Below the pieces are notes generated by a model. That model was not told the origin of the DNA. It did not search any database and saw nothing but the letters and a program-made list of their open reading frames with translations. A program made the translations under genes and the position numbers. From NCBI GenBank assembly GCA_017642895.1, contig JAEPON010000013.1, positions 56,207-120,206 on the forward strand: DNA of 64,000 nucleotides, given 5' to 3'. This DNA is from Roseitalea sp. (GTDB lineage: Bacteria > Pseudomonadota > Alphaproteobacteria > Rhizobiales > Rhizobiaceae). Each line of letters begins with the position of its first letter. The first letter of the stretch is position 1. Positions 53,037 through 63,574 of the stretch are shown here, piece after piece.

Positions 53037-54338
53037 TCAGGCCCGGCCGCGCAGCATGGCGTTGTATGTCGCTTTCAGCGCGATTTCCTTCATCAGCCAC
53101 GAGACCCACAATTCCTCGAGCGGCGCGATCACGCCGGGGAATGAGGGCACCAGATTGTTCTTGTAGTCGAACTCGATCAGCATCGCCCGGCCGACACGGG
53201 TGATCAGCGGACAGGATGTGTAGCCATTATACGTCTCGGTGCCCTCCTGTCCGGCGATCTGCGCGACAAGCTGGTCCTCGACCACCGGCACCTGCCATTT
53301 GGCGGACGCCGCCGTCTTGCCCTTGGGCACGCCGGCCACGTCGCCGGCGGCGAACACGTCCGGATAGCGATTGTGGCGCAGCGTGTACTGGTCCACTTCG
53401 ACATAGCCCTGCCCGACCCATTTGTCGGCCCAGGGCAGCGGCGAGTTGCGCACCACATCCGGGGCGCTCATCGGCGGGATGATATTGGTGAAGTCGAACG
53501 GGATGTCCTCGTCGCCCTCGGGCGTTGCGAAGGTGGCGACCTTGCGGCCCGGATCGATCGCCTTCATCACATGCTCGTAGCGCGTGTCGAAGCCGCGTTC
53601 GCCATAGAGCATGCGCACCTTTTCATTGACGATCGGCACGCCGAACAGCGATTTGGAATGGGCGGCATAGACGATCTCGGTCTTGCCGCGATTGCCTTTC
53701 CGTCGCGCATAATCGTCGGTCAGGAAGGTGTATTTGAGCGGGGCGCCAGCGCATTTCATCTCGGTTGCCGGGCGGGTGAACAGGCCCACTCCGCCCTCGT
53801 CGGTGAACCGGTCCATCTCGCGCCACGTGGCTTCGGCCGCCTCGGGGCTGGCATAGACCGAGCCGATGCCGTCCTTGCCGATCAGGCTGACATCCATGCC
53901 CTCGATCTGGTCATAGTTCAGCTTCAGGCCCGCCGCGACGACGAGATAGTCGTAGCTGACTTGCGTGCCGGTGTCGGTGGTGACGGTCTTCGCCTCGGGG
54001 TCGATTTCGGCGGCGCCTTCCTCGATCCAGTTCACCGATCGCGGCAGCCAGTTGCCGGTATCGCTCACCGAATAGCCGGCCGGTTTCAGGCCCGCGGCGA
54101 TCAGCGTGAAGCCGGGCTGGTAGAGATGGCGCTTGCGCGCATCGATGATGGTGATCTCGGCGCCGTCGAGCCGCGCGGCCAGCCGGTTGGCCAGAGACGA
54201 ACCGGCCGCGCCCGCGCCGATAATGACGATTTTCGCCGACGTCGCCACGCTTTGCGCGCGGGCCGGACGCACGCTCCCAAGCGCCGTCGCGCCGAGCGCG
54301 GCCGCCAAAAAGGCGCGCCTGTCGAGGTCGAATGACAT
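53037..54338 (-). CDS. Tat-exported sulfide:quinone-reductase-like flavoprotein
   Basis: A 433-residue FAD protein with a Tat signal (DRRAFLAAALGATAL, ending ARA near 28), so it is probably folded before export and acts at the periplasmic side. The FAD motif is GAGAAG (41-46). Two catalytic-type cysteines of SQR enzymes are present: Cys196 in TEMKCAGAPLKY and Cys376 in YTSCPLITRVG. A third, Cys128-like, residue is absent, as in one SQR subtype. The C-terminus is amphipathic (WLMKEIALKATYNAML), fitting membrane attachment. The start has ggaggg upstream. An FNR/FixK-type box lies 64 bases before the start. Confidence 0.88.
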   Translation of the reverse strand: MSFDLDRRAFLAAALGATALGSVRPARAQSVATSAKIVIIGAGAAGSSLANRLAARLDGAEITIIDARKRHLYQPGFTLIAAGLKPAGYSVSDTGNWLPRSVNWIEEGAAEIDPEAKTVTTDTGTQVSYDYLVVAAGLKLNYDQIEGMDVSLIGKDGIGSVYASPEAAEATWREMDRFTDEGGVGLFTRPATEMKCAGAPLKYTFLTDDYARRKGNRGKTEIVYAAHSKSLFGVPIVNEKVRMLYGERGFDTRYEHVMKAIDPGRKVATFATPEGDEDIPFDFTNIIPPMSAPDVVRNSPLPWADKWVGQGYVEVDQYTLRHNRYPDVFAAGDVAGVPKGKTAASAKWQVPVVEDQLVAQIAGQEGTETYNGYTSCPLITRVGRAMLIEFDYKNNLVPSFPGVIAPLEELWVSWLMKEIALKATYNAMLRGRA

Positions 54339-54401
54339 GTGGACCCTCCCGATGGTCATAAACAATCGGGCGAACCCTAATGCCGCCGGGCACGCGGCGG
54401 C

Positions 54402-54415
54402 ATGATCTATATCAA
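54402..54415 (-). promoter_or_regulatory. FNR/FixK-type box upstream of the SQR-like gene
   Basis: Reading leftward, ttgatatagatcat matches TTGAT-N4-ATCAA at nine of ten specified positions. It is centred about 70 bases before the ATG, which would place it near -41 for a start site around 54367. FNR/FnrL/FixK-type regulators act on such boxes in low oxygen. Confidence 0.7.
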
Positions 54416-54440
54416 GTTTTTCTTATATAAGAGACAGTCG

Positions 54441-55235
54441 CTATGAAGCCGCCGCCGCGCGCTTCGCCATCACCTTGATCAGATGGGCGCGATAGTCGGC
54501 CGAGGCGTGGATGTCGCTCATCAGCCCGTCGCTGCCCACATCGACGCCATCAACCGCTTCGGACGACCAGTTGGACGACAGCGCCGCTTCCAGGCCGGCA
54601 TGGCGGAAGACGCCGTCCTCGCCCGCGCCGGTCACCGCCACGCGCACGCCACTTCCGGTCTGTGCAACGAACACGCCCACCATCGCATAGCGCGAGGCGG
54701 GATTACGGAATTTGGCATAACCCGCCCTGTCCGGCTTGCCGACGCTGACCGCTGTGATGATCTCGCCATCCTCGAGCGCGGTCGTGAACATACCGGTGAA
54801 GAAATCGTCGGCCGCAATCTCGCGCTGGTTGGTGACGATCGTCGCACCGAGGCCCAGAAGGCCGGCCGGGTAATCGGCAGCCGGATCATTGTTGGCGATC
54901 GATCCGCCGATCGTGCCCATGTGCCGTACGGCCGGGTCGCCGATCCCGGCGGCCAGTGTGGCGAGCGCCGGGCAGACCGTGTCGACCTCGCTGCTGGCCG
55001 CGACGGCGGCATGGGTGGCGGCCGCGCCAATGGTGACGGTGTCGCCGCGCACGGCGATATCGGTCATCCCGCTGATGCCGCGCACATCGACGACATCGGA
55101 CGGCGCGGCCAGATGCTGCTTCATGGTCGGCAGAAGCGTCTGGCCGCCGGCGAGGATCTTGGCCTCCTCGGCGCCGCCAATGGCGGCAACCGCGTCCTCG
55201 ATGCTGGCGGGCTTGTGATAGTTGACTGCATACAT
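54441..55235 (-). CDS. coxM: Molybdenum hydroxylase FAD subunit (CoxM type)
   Basis: A 264-residue subunit of the xanthine dehydrogenase/CO dehydrogenase family. FAD-contact motifs are AGGQTLLPTMKQHLA (about 30-44) and MGTIGGSIANNDPAADYP (about 104-121). It carries electrons from the iron-sulfur subunit to its acceptor. It is last in the order moxR-coxE-coxG-coxS-coxL-coxM and begins 13 bases after the coxL stop. The symbol marks family only; CO oxidation is not established. Confidence 0.92.
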   Translation of the reverse strand: MYAVNYHKPASIEDAVAAIGGAEEAKILAGGQTLLPTMKQHLAAPSDVVDVRGISGMTDIAVRGDTVTIGAAATHAAVAASSEVDTVCPALATLAAGIGDPAVRHMGTIGGSIANNDPAADYPAGLLGLGATIVTNQREIAADDFFTGMFTTALEDGEIITAVSVGKPDRAGYAKFRNPASRYAMVGVFVAQTGSGVRVAVTGAGEDGVFRHAGLEAALSSNWSSEAVDGVDVGSDGLMSDIHASADYRAHLIKVMAKRAAAAS

Positions 55236-55248
55236 CGATCGATCCTCC

Positions 55249-57609
55249 CTATTCGGCCGCCTGCGGCAGGCCGACTTCCTGAATGGCGGCCCAAACCTTG
55301 TGCGGGGTGGCCGGCATCGTCAGATTGTTGTTGCCGATCGCATCGGTGATCGCGTTGATGACGGCTGGCGGCGAGCCGATGGCACCGGCCTCGCCGCAGC
55401 CCTTGACACCGAGCGGGTTGGACGGGGCGACCGTCGTCGAATGTTCGAGCACATAGGACGGCACATCGTCGGCGCGCGGCATGCAATAATCCATGTAGGA
55501 GCCGGTGATGAGCTGGCCGTCCTCGTCATAGACGACATTTTCCAGAAGCGCCTGGCCGATGCCCTGGGTGACGCCGCCATGCACCTGGCCCTCGACGATC
55601 ATCGGGTTGATCACGGTGCCGAAATCGTCGGCCGCGGTGAACTGCACGACCTCGACGACGCCGGTCTCGGGGTCCACTTCCACCTCGCAGATATAAGTGC
55701 CGGACGGGAAGGTGAAATTGGTCGGGTCGTAAAAGGCGCCTTCCTTGAGACCGGGCTCCATGCCGTCTGGCAGATTGTGGGCGGTATAGGCGGCAAGGCC
55801 CACCTCGTGCCAGGCCATCTTCTTGTCGGTGCCGGCGACCTTGACCTCGCCATCCTCGATGACGATGTCGTCGTCGCTGGCCTCCAGCGTGTGGGCGGCG
55901 ATCTTCTTGACCTTGGCCTCGACCTTGTCCATCGCCTTGACGATGGCGTTCATGCCGACCGCGCCCGAGCGCGAGCCGTATGTGCCCATGCCCATCTGCA
56001 CCTTGTCGGTATCGCCATGGACGATGGTGATGTTGTCCATGGGCAGGCCGAACCGGTCGGAGACGACCTGCGCGAACGTCGTCTCATGGCCCTGGCCGTG
56101 GGCGTGGGACCCGGTCAGGATCTCGATCGTGCCGACCGGGTTGACGCGCACCTCGGCCGATTCCCAAAGGCCGACACCCGCACCGAGCGAGCCGACCGCC
56201 TTGGAGGGCGCGATGCCGCAGGCTTCGATGTAGCACGAATAGCCGATGCCGCGCAGCTTGCCGCGTGAGGCCGCTTCCGATTTGCGGGCCGCAAAGCCGG
56301 CAATGTCGGCCGCCGCCTGGCCTTTTTCGAGCAGGGCGTGGAAGTCGCCCGCATCATAGGTCATGATCACCGGGGTCTGATGCGGGAACTCGGTGATGAA
56401 GTTGCGGCGGCGCAGTTCGGCCGGGTCCATGCCCATTTCGCGCGCCGCGGTCTCCATCAGCCGTTCCATCACATAGGTCGCCTCGGGCCGCCCGGCGCCG
56501 CGATAGGCATCGACCGGCACCGTGTTGGTGTGCACCGCTTTGACGTCGCAATAGACGTTGGCGATGTTGTACTGGCCCGACAAAAGCGTGCCGTAGAGAT
56601 AGGTCGGCGTGGCGGTCGCAAACAGCGACGCATAGGCGCCGATATTGGCGACGGTGTTGACCTTCAGCCCGACGATCTTGCCGTCGGCATCAAAGCCCAT
56701 GCGGGCCTTGGTGACGTGATCGCGCGCATGCGCGTCGGTCATGAAGGCTTCCGAGCGATCCGACGTCCATTTGACCGAACGGCCGGTCTTCATGGACGCC
56801 CACAGGCAGGTAATCTCCTCGGGGTAGATGTAGATTTTCGAGCCGAAGCCTCCGCCGACATCGGGGGCGATGACGCGCAGCTTGTGCTCGGGCGCGATAT
56901 TGTAGAAGGCCGACAGGACCAGCCGCGCCACATGCGGGTTCTGGCTGGTCGTATAGAGCGTATAATGGTCGTCGATATCGTTATAGACGGCGATCGCCGA
57001 GCGCGGCTCGATGGCGTTGGGCGCCAGACGGTTGTTGACGATGTCGAGTTCGGTGACATGCGTGGCGCCGGCAAGGCCCGCATCGGCGGCCGCCTCGTCG
57101 CCGATCTCCCAGTCGAAGATCAGGTTGCCGGGCACATTGTCGTGCAGGAGCGGCGCGCCGTCCTCGAGCGCGCGGGTGGCGGCGGCGACGGCCGGCAGTT
57201 CCTCATAGTCGACCTCGACCGCCTCGGCGGCAAGACGCGCCTGCGCCTGGCTTTCGGCGATGACGATGACGACCGGTTCGCCGACATGGCGCACCCGGGC
57301 GGTGGCCATCGGGTTCCAGGCGCCGACATTCATCGGGTTGCCGTCCTTGGAGGTGATCGCCCAGCCGGTGATGATGTCGCCGATCGCGTCATCCTTGAGC
57401 TGCTTGCCGTTGAGCACCGCGATGACACCGTCCATCGCCTCGGCGGCGCTGGTGTCGATGCCCTTGATCTCGGCATGGGCGTGCGGGCTGCGCACGAACG
57501 CGCCATAGGCCTGGTTTTCCATGCGGATGTCGTCGGTGTATTTGCCCCGGCCCGTGATGAACCGCTTGTCCTCCTTGCGCTTGACCGCAGCGCCGATGCC
57601 TTCGCTCAT
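55249..57609 (-). CDS. coxL: Molybdenum hydroxylase large subunit, form II CoxL type
   Basis: A 786-residue catalytic subunit. The active-site loop is AYRGAGR at 368-374, the form II signature; true aerobic CO dehydrogenases have AYxCSFR. Other typical segments are GGGFGSK (about 252-258) and [10 protein letters not shown]. It should bind the molybdopterin-cytosine dinucleotide cofactor. Form II enzymes are hydroxylases of uncertain substrate; CO oxidation is weak or unproven. It lies between coxS and coxM in the operon. Confidence 0.93.
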   Translation of the reverse strand: MSEGIGAAVKRKEDKRFITGRGKYTDDIRMENQAYGAFVRSPHAHAEIKGIDTSAAEAMDGVIAVLNGKQLKDDAIGDIITGWAITSKDGNPMNVGAWNPMATARVRHVGEPVVIVIAESQAQARLAAEAVEVDYEELPAVAAATRALEDGAPLLHDNVPGNLIFDWEIGDEAAADAGLAGATHVTELDIVNNRLAPNAIEPRSAIAVYNDIDDHYTLYTTSQNPHVARLVLSAFYNIAPEHKLRVIAPDVGGGFGSKIYIYPEEITCLWASMKTGRSVKWTSDRSEAFMTDAHARDHVTKARMGFDADGKIVGLKVNTVANIGAYASLFATATPTYLYGTLLSGQYNIANVYCDVKAVHTNTVPVDAYRGAGRPEATYVMERLMETAAREMGMDPAELRRRNFITEFPHQTPVIMTYDAGDFHALLEKGQAAADIAGFAARKSEAASRGKLRGIGYSCYIEACGIAPSKAVGSLGAGVGLWESAEVRVNPVGTIEILTGSHAHGQGHETTFAQVVSDRFGLPMDNITIVHGDTDKVQMGMGTYGSRSGAVGMNAIVKAMDKVEAKVKKIAAHTLEASDDDIVIEDGEVKVAGTDKKMAWHEVGLAAYTAHNLPDGMEPGLKEGAFYDPTNFTFPSGTYICEVEVDPETGVVEVVQFTAADDFGTVINPMIVEGQVHGGVTQGIGQALLENVVYDEDGQLITGSYMDYCMPRADDVPSYVLEHSTTVAPSNPLGVKGCGEAGAIGSPPAVINAITDAIGNNNLTMPATPHKVWAAIQEVGLPQAAE

Positions 57610-57665
57610 ATGCTCGTTCCTCCCAAATGCCTTGTCATCTCGTCCGGATCGCTACCGGCGCTTGC

Positions 57666-58136
<471 letters not shown>

Positions 58137-58202
58137 CTATTTCCTCCCTTGCCGGCTGGCCTGTTCCTCCGGGCGGCCGGTGCTTGCTGTCATGCGGCCT
58201 TG

Positions 58203-58712
58203 TCAGGCCCGTTCGGATTGCGCGTCCTTCGTCTCGGGCGCGTCGGAAACGGTCTTGTCGCCGTCCTTGTCCGCGCCGCCCAGATGATCGTGAAAGTTCT
58301 CGAAGAACTTGTCGGCGAGCTTCTTGGCCGTCGAATTGATCAGCCGGCTTCCGAGCCGGGCAAGCTTGCCGCCCACCGTCGCCTGCGCCTCATAGGTCAA
58401 AAGCGTGTGGCCGTCGCCGTCGGTCAGACGCACATCGGCACCGCCCTTGGCAAAGCCGGCGACGCCGCCCTTGCCCTCGCCCTGGATGGTGTAGCTTTCC
58501 TCGACGACGATGTTGACCAGTTCAACCTCGCCGGCGAACTTTGCCTTCACCGGGCCGATCTTCTGGACGACCTTGGCGGTCATCGTCGTATCGGAGGTCA
58601 TCTCCAGCTCTTCGCAGCCGGGAATGCATGCGCGCAGCACGTCCGGGTCGTTCAGTGCCTGCCAGACATCGGCGCGATTGGCCGCAATCTGGTATTCACC
58701 CGTCATGTCCAT
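58203..58712 (-). CDS. coxG: CoxG-type SRPBCC protein
   Basis: A 169-residue protein with the CoxG opening MTGEYQIAANRADVWQALND and PDVLRACIPGCEELE, a START-like lipid-binding fold. It ends in a charged tail. CoxG has been linked to membrane attachment of the enzyme or quinone transport for CO dehydrogenase. It lies between coxE and coxS in the operon. Confidence 0.92.
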   Translation of the reverse strand: MDMTGEYQIAANRADVWQALNDPDVLRACIPGCEELEMTSDTTMTAKVVQKIGPVKAKFAGEVELVNIVVEESYTIQGEGKGGVAGFAKGGADVRLTDGDGHTLLTYEAQATVGGKLARLGSRLINSTAKKLADKFFENFHDHLGGADKDGDKTVSDAPETKDAQSERA

Positions 58713-58820
58713 GACGCTCCTCCGGCGAATGCTTGTCGGTATTGCGGATGGATGATGGCGCGGCCCAATTTGGAATGCAACTCATTCTAATGTCGCGGTT
58801 GGCACGCCGGCCGCGCCGTT

Positions 58821-60041
58821 TCACGCAGCGCGCCTGCCCACATGGCCTTCGCTCAGCGCCCGTGTCAGATCGGCCAGGCTGTCGAGCGAATGGCAGGCGT
58901 GGAACCGGTCGACATGGGGCATCATGGCGCGGATGCCGCCGGCCAGCGGCGCGAACCCGTCATAGCGCAAAAGCGGATTGAGCCAGATGAGCTGGCGGCA
59001 GGACAGGTGCAGCCGATCCATCTGCGCGGACAAAATGTCCGCGTCGCCGCGCTCCAGCCCGTCGGTGATCAACAACACCACCGCGCCCTGACCGAGCACG
59101 CGGCGCGACCAGTCCCGGTTGAAGCTTTCGATCGCCGCGCCGATGCGCGTGCCACCCTCCCAGTCGGTCGCGTCATGGCCGACGGCGGCCAGCGCCCGGT
59201 CCGGGTCCTTGAGATGCAATGCGCGCGTGATGTTGGTCAGATGCGTGCCGAAGGTGAAGGCGTGGACATGGCGCCAGTCGCGCACCCGCGCCCAGGTCAG
59301 CGCATGCAGGAAATGCATCATCATGCGCGAATAGGTGCTCATCGATCCGGAAATGTCGCACAGGGCGACAAGGTCCGGCGGCCGGTCGCGCGGCACGGTC
59401 GTGACGACCCGCTCGATCTCGCCGGCCCGGCGCAGCGATCCGCGCATGGTGGCGCGGAAATCAGGTCGGGTTCCCGCCGGCGAGCGACGGGCGCGGCGGG
59501 TCCGCACCGGGCGCACGGGCAGGCGCATCGCCTCGATGGCGCGGGCGGCGCGCGCCAGTTCGGCGGCGCTCATCTGCTCGAAATCCATCGCCCGCAACGT
59601 CTCGCTCTCCGACCAGGACAGTTGCGCGTCGATTTCCACCTCGGTGCGCACCGGCGCATCAGCCGCCGCCTTGGGCGAATCCCCCAGCGCCTCGGACGCG
59701 CGCCGCTCGGCCGCCTTTTTCTTCTTCTGCTCGGTCTCGCCGCGGATCATCGGCGACAGGAGACGGATCATCTTTTCGAGATATTCGGGATCACGCCAGA
59801 ACATGGTGAACACCTGGTGGAAGACGTCGAGATGCTCGGCGCGGGTGATCAGCGTCGCGCGCAGCAAATGATAGAAATCGTCGCGCCGGGAAAAGCCGGC
59901 CACAGCCGCCGCGCGCACCGCATCGCGCACCTGGCTGGTGCCGACCGGCACGCCGGCCTTGCGCAGGGCGCGGGCGAAATGAACGATGTTGTCGGCCAGA
60001 CGGCCTTCTGCGGGCGTGTCGGCGGCGGTGGCGCCGGCCAT
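58821..60041 (-). CDS. coxE: CoxE-type VWA-domain protein
   Basis: A 406-residue protein with a helical N-terminal half and a C-terminal von Willebrand A domain. The metal-binding motif is DISGSMSTYS (DxSxS) and a second site lies in LLITDGLERGD. CoxE works with the MoxR ATPase CoxD in maturation of the molybdenum enzyme, including cofactor sulfuration in CO dehydrogenases. The start codon at 60041 shares a base with the moxR stop, indicating coupled translation. Confidence 0.92.
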   Translation of the reverse strand: MAGATAADTPAEGRLADNIVHFARALRKAGVPVGTSQVRDAVRAAAVAGFSRRDDFYHLLRATLITRAEHLDVFHQVFTMFWRDPEYLEKMIRLLSPMIRGETEQKKKKAAERRASEALGDSPKAAADAPVRTEVEIDAQLSWSESETLRAMDFEQMSAAELARAARAIEAMRLPVRPVRTRRARRSPAGTRPDFRATMRGSLRRAGEIERVVTTVPRDRPPDLVALCDISGSMSTYSRMMMHFLHALTWARVRDWRHVHAFTFGTHLTNITRALHLKDPDRALAAVGHDATDWEGGTRIGAAIESFNRDWSRRVLGQGAVVLLITDGLERGDADILSAQMDRLHLSCRQLIWLNPLLRYDGFAPLAGGIRAMMPHVDRFHACHSLDSLADLTRALSEGHVGRRAA

Positions 60042-60982
60042 CAGCTTTCGGCGTCGGCGAGCCTGGCCCGCGCTTCGTCCAGAATGCGGGTGACCTCGGA
60101 GCCGGCCATGCGGGCAATGTCGTCCTGATATTTGAGGATCGCGCCGAGCGTGTCGGAGATCACCTCGGGCGACAGGGCGACCGTGTCGAGCGCGACGAGG
60201 CATTTGGCCCAGTCGATCGTCTCGGCGACGCCGGGGTTCTTGAACAGGTCCACACCGCGCAGGCCCTGCACGAAGGCAACGATCTCCGCCGACAGCGCCT
60301 CGGTGGCCTCGGGCACGCGGGCGCGCAGGATCTCCATCTCCCGGTCGAAATCGGGATAATCGACCCAGTGATAAAGACAGCGCCGCTTGAGCGCGTCATG
60401 CACTTCGCGCGTGCGGTTCGATGTCAGGATCACCAAGGGCGGCTGGTCGGCGCGGATCGTGCCGAGTTCGGGAATGGTCACCTGATAGTCCGACAGCGCT
60501 TCGAGCAGGAACGCCTCAAACGGCTCGTCGGTGCGGTCGACCTCGTCGATCAGAAGGACCGGCGGGCCTTCCGCATGGGGCTCCATGGCGTCGAGCAGCG
60601 GCCGCCGGATCAGGAAGTCGCCGGTGAACAGTTCCTGCTGCAGCATCTCGCGATCCGCATTGCCGGCGGCTTCGGCGGTGCGAATGGCGACCATCTGGGC
60701 GGTGAAGTTCCACTCATAGATCGCGGAGGCAGCATCAAGGCCCTCATAGCATTGCAGGCGGATCAGCCGCCGGCCGAGGCCCGAAGCGAGCGCCTTGGCG
60801 ATCTCGGTCTTGCCGACGCCCGCTTCGCCCTCAAGAAAGAGCGGCTTGTCGAGCGTCATCGACAGGAAGGCGACGGTGGCCAGGCCGCGGCCGCAGACAT
60901 AGTTTTCGCCGGCCAGAAGCGCGATCGTCGCGTCGATCGAAGCGGGCGTCGGCGCTGCGGCCCTGTTGGATGCATCCATCAT
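60041..60982 (-). CDS. coxD: MoxR-family AAA+ ATPase (CoxD type)
   Basis: A 313-residue ATPase. Walker A is GEAGVGKT (52-59), Walker B VLLIDEVDRTDEPF (about 121-134), and sensor-type RTREVHDALKRRCLYHWVDY follows. It pairs with CoxE to remodel the molybdenum enzyme during maturation. It is the first gene of the leftward cox operon; the next gene upstream is divergent xdhC. A second ATG three bases in is an equally possible start. Confidence 0.92.
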   Translation of the reverse strand: MMDASNRAAAPTPASIDATIALLAGENYVCGRGLATVAFLSMTLDKPLFLEGEAGVGKTEIAKALASGLGRRLIRLQCYEGLDAASAIYEWNFTAQMVAIRTAEAAGNADREMLQQELFTGDFLIRRPLLDAMEPHAEGPPVLLIDEVDRTDEPFEAFLLEALSDYQVTIPELGTIRADQPPLVILTSNRTREVHDALKRRCLYHWVDYPDFDREMEILRARVPEATEALSAEIVAFVQGLRGVDLFKNPGVAETIDWAKCLVALDTVALSPEVISDTLGAILKYQDDIARMAGSEVTRILDEARARLADAES

Positions 60983-61079
60983 GGCGACAAGAGTTAGCGG
61001 GCATGCCGGCGCCTGTCCATTGCGCCAAGGATGCCGACATCTTGCCGCCCGATGCAAAGGCGGTACAATCGCCGGCACG

Positions 61080-62030
61080 ATGCTGACCCGCGCCCAGACC
61101 GTTCCGCCGCTCGATTTCGGGCCCAACCGCGCGCCGCTCACGGCCCTGGCGGAAGCGCCCGGCGGTGACGGGGTTCTGGCGGTCATCACGCGCACCGAGG
61201 GTCCGTCGTACCGCCCGGTCGGCGCGGTGATGGCGTTCCTGCCGGACGACACGCGCATCGGCACCCTGTCGTCGGGCTGCATTGAATCCGATCTGGCGCT
61301 GCATGCCGCCGAAACGCTCGAGACCGGCGCGCCCAAGACCGTGCTTTACGGGCGCGGCTCACCCTATATCGACATCCAGCTTCCGTGCGGCGGCGGGCTC
61401 GAAATCCTGCTGGTGCCGCGCCCCAACCGGCAAGCGCTCGCAGGGCTGATCGAAACGCTGGACGGGCGCCGGCCCGCAACGCTCGTCATCAACCGGAAGA
61501 CCGGACACATCGAGGTGCTTGAGGACACCACACCGGACACCGATCGGTTCGCGGTCACCTTCGAGCCCGAACTTCAGTTCTTCGTCTTCGGCAAGGGTCC
61601 CGAAGCGAGCACGTTTGCCGGCCTCGTCCAGGCCGCCGGCTATCCGAACCTCTTGTTGTCGCCCGACGAGGAGACGCTGGACGCGGGCCGCGCGGCGGGC
61701 TGCGCCACGCGACATCTGGTCTCCAAGGGCGTGCCGTCGGACGTCGCACCCGACGGCTGGTCGTCGGTGGTCCTGTTCTTCCACGACCATGACTGGGAAC
61801 CGCCAATCCTTGAAAGCGCGCTCGAAACCGACGCCTTCTATATCGGCGCGCAGGGCAGCCGGCGGGCGCGCGATGCGCGCATGGCCGAACTGGAGGCAAT
61901 GGGCGTTTCGGCAGAAGCGCGCGACCGGCTGCACGGGCCGATCGGGCTGGTTCCCTCGGCGCGCGATGCGCGCACGCTCGCCGTCTCGGTCCTCGCCGAG
62001 GTTCTGGCCGTCGCCAAAGCGGCCGCATGA
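61080..62030 (+). CDS. XdhC/CoxF-family molybdenum cofactor maturation protein
   Basis: A 316-residue protein with the XdhC/CoxI N-terminal domain, RTEGPSYRPVGAVMAF (about 39-54) and SSGCIESDLALHA (about 63-75), and a C-terminal Rossmann-like domain ending GAQGSRRARDARMAELEAMG. XdhC proteins insert the sulfurated molybdenum cofactor into xanthine dehydrogenase-type enzymes. It is divergent from the cox operon and overlaps the following MobA-like gene by four bases, so the two act together in maturation of this operon's enzyme. Confidence 0.9.
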   Translation: MLTRAQTVPPLDFGPNRAPLTALAEAPGGDGVLAVITRTEGPSYRPVGAVMAFLPDDTRIGTLSSGCIESDLALHAAETLETGAPKTVLYGRGSPYIDIQLPCGGGLEILLVPRPNRQALAGLIETLDGRRPATLVINRKTGHIEVLEDTTPDTDRFAVTFEPELQFFVFGKGPEASTFAGLVQAAGYPNLLLSPDEETLDAGRAAGCATRHLVSKGVPSDVAPDGWSSVVLFFHDHDWEPPILESALETDAFYIGAQGSRRARDARMAELEAMGVSAEARDRLHGPIGLVPSARDARTLAVSVLAEVLAVAKAAA

Positions 62031-62599
62031 GCCGATGCGGCCTTTTGCTGGCGGCCGGCCGGTCGACGCGGTTCGGCGCCGAAAACAAGCTTCTGACGCC
62101 GTTTCGGGGCCAGCCGCTCGCTGCCCATGCGGCAGAGGCCATGGCCACCGTGCCGCTCGATCACCGGCTCGCGGTCGTGGCCGATCCGGCGGTCGCGGCG
62201 CTGTTTGGCGGGTTCGAGGTGCTGACGGTCAACGACCCGGATGCGCCGCAATCGGCCAGTTTGGCGCTGGGTGCCCGCCGCGCCGTTGAATTGGGCGCGA
62301 CGCGGCTGCTGGTGGCGCTGGCCGACATGCCGCTGGTCGACGCCAAGCTGATGGGTGCGGTGCTCGACCGCGGCACCGACAATGCCGCTTCGGCGGCGAC
62401 CGACGGGACCCGCGCCATGCCGCCCGCCTGTTTCTCTGGCCCGCTGATCGAAGCGCTCACCAAACTTTCGGGAGATCGCGGTGCGGCGTCGCTTCTTGCG
62501 AACCTGCCTCCGGATCGTCTTGTCGCCGCACCGCCAAGCGCGCTTGTCGACATCGACACGGCCGCCGACCTCAAACAGGCAAGCGCCAGCGCGGATTGA
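62027..62599 (+). CDS. MobA-like nucleotidyltransferase (molybdopterin cytidylyl type)
   Basis: A 190-residue GT-A fold nucleotidyltransferase. The N-terminal motif is LLAAGRSTRFGAENKLLTPF (about 7-26), with ALADMPLVD at about 98-106, matching MocA/CoxI-type enzymes that make molybdopterin-cytosine dinucleotide. That cofactor is the one expected in CoxL/XdhA enzymes. Translationally coupled to xdhC. Confidence 0.9.
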   Translation: MSRCGLLLAAGRSTRFGAENKLLTPFRGQPLAAHAAEAMATVPLDHRLAVVADPAVAALFGGFEVLTVNDPDAPQSASLALGARRAVELGATRLLVALADMPLVDAKLMGAVLDRGTDNAASAATDGTRAMPPACFSGPLIEALTKLSGDRGAASLLANLPPDRLVAAPPSALVDIDTAADLKQASASAD

Positions 62600-62618
62600 C
62601 GGGCCGGACCGGGCGGCG

Positions 62619-63065
62619 TCAATGGCCGGCGAACACGGCCTCGGCGTCGACCTTGTCGCCCCTTGGGCCAATGTCGAGGCTGCGAACGCTTGTCCCGCCG
62701 CGCCGGGCGACCGCATCAGCAGCGACGCGGACATCCTCGATGGCCTCGGTCAGCCTGCTGCCAGATTGCGGTGCGGACGATCCCATGGGCACGATGTCGG
62801 AAAAGCGCAGGCGGACCGGCATGGCGGTTCCCGCCGTTAAGAGCGCAGCGATCAGCCCGTCGGCCAGCGTTGCGCGGCTTTGCGCGCCGCGCTGGAAATC
62901 GGTGACGTGAACGACCCGGCCAACCGGCCGCTTGACCCGGACCCAGAACATCGGATCGCCCGCGCAGGCGACCTTGATCGCAAAATCGTCCACCCAGACG
63001 GCGTGCGAGACCGTTGCCGCGCGCTCCTGCCGCGCCCGATCCAGGCTGATGATGTTGGCCGCCAT
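62619..63065 (-). CDS. Hypothetical protein (148 aa)
   Basis: A soluble 148-residue protein without recognisable family motifs. It begins MAANIISLDRARQERAATVS and contains VWVDDFAIKVACAGDPMFWV and RVKRPVGRVVHVTDFQRGAQ, then an Ala-rich end. It converges with the MobA-like gene. Codon use fits the chromosome, so it is probably real. Confidence 0.65.
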   Translation of the reverse strand: MAANIISLDRARQERAATVSHAVWVDDFAIKVACAGDPMFWVRVKRPVGRVVHVTDFQRGAQSRATLADGLIAALLTAGTAMPVRLRFSDIVPMGSSAPQSGSRLTEAIEDVRVAADAVARRGGTSVRSLDIGPRGDKVDAEAVFAGH

Positions 63066-63574
63066 ATGGTCCGTCCCGACACCCTTGACGGACCTAAACT
63101 GCCGGTTCGGGCGACGGCGCTCAAGCTTATGGTTGATGAATGGTTAACGGCGTTTCGACGGCGCCGTTCCCGAATCGGATGGCCATCGGTGTGGTCAATC
63201 CGCGACAGCTGTCTTCCCGGTTGTCGTAGCTCGGCGCGCCATGTCCGACGTTGGCGGCGAAGCTGCCGTTAGCCGGCTGGGCAATTTCGGCCCATAGCGG
63301 CCATTCAAAAGCAAGCGCCGGCTTTCCGAAAGCGGACGTTGTGGCTAGCTTATTTTAAGTTCGATACTGGTGATCGGTACGCGGACGAGCTGCTCCCTTG
63401 AATAATCCTCGTTTTTCGATCTGTTTGTTACTCGACGATATAGACAAGCAATTAAATGATCACCGTTGTCAGAAGAACAGATCATCAGCACTCAGATGGA
63501 TTATTAGGCGGCAACGGTGCCTTGGAGTGCTTTGCCTCAAATGCAAAATCTTTTATGCAATGTCTTATTTCTCA
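63066..63574. other. Intergenic stretch leading into insertion-sequence DNA
   Basis: About 500 bases without a convincing gene. G+C drops from about 63340 onward. The open frame from 63398 shows transposase-like sequence only in its last third. A promoter for the leftward hypothetical gene should lie at the left end. Confidence 0.4.
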
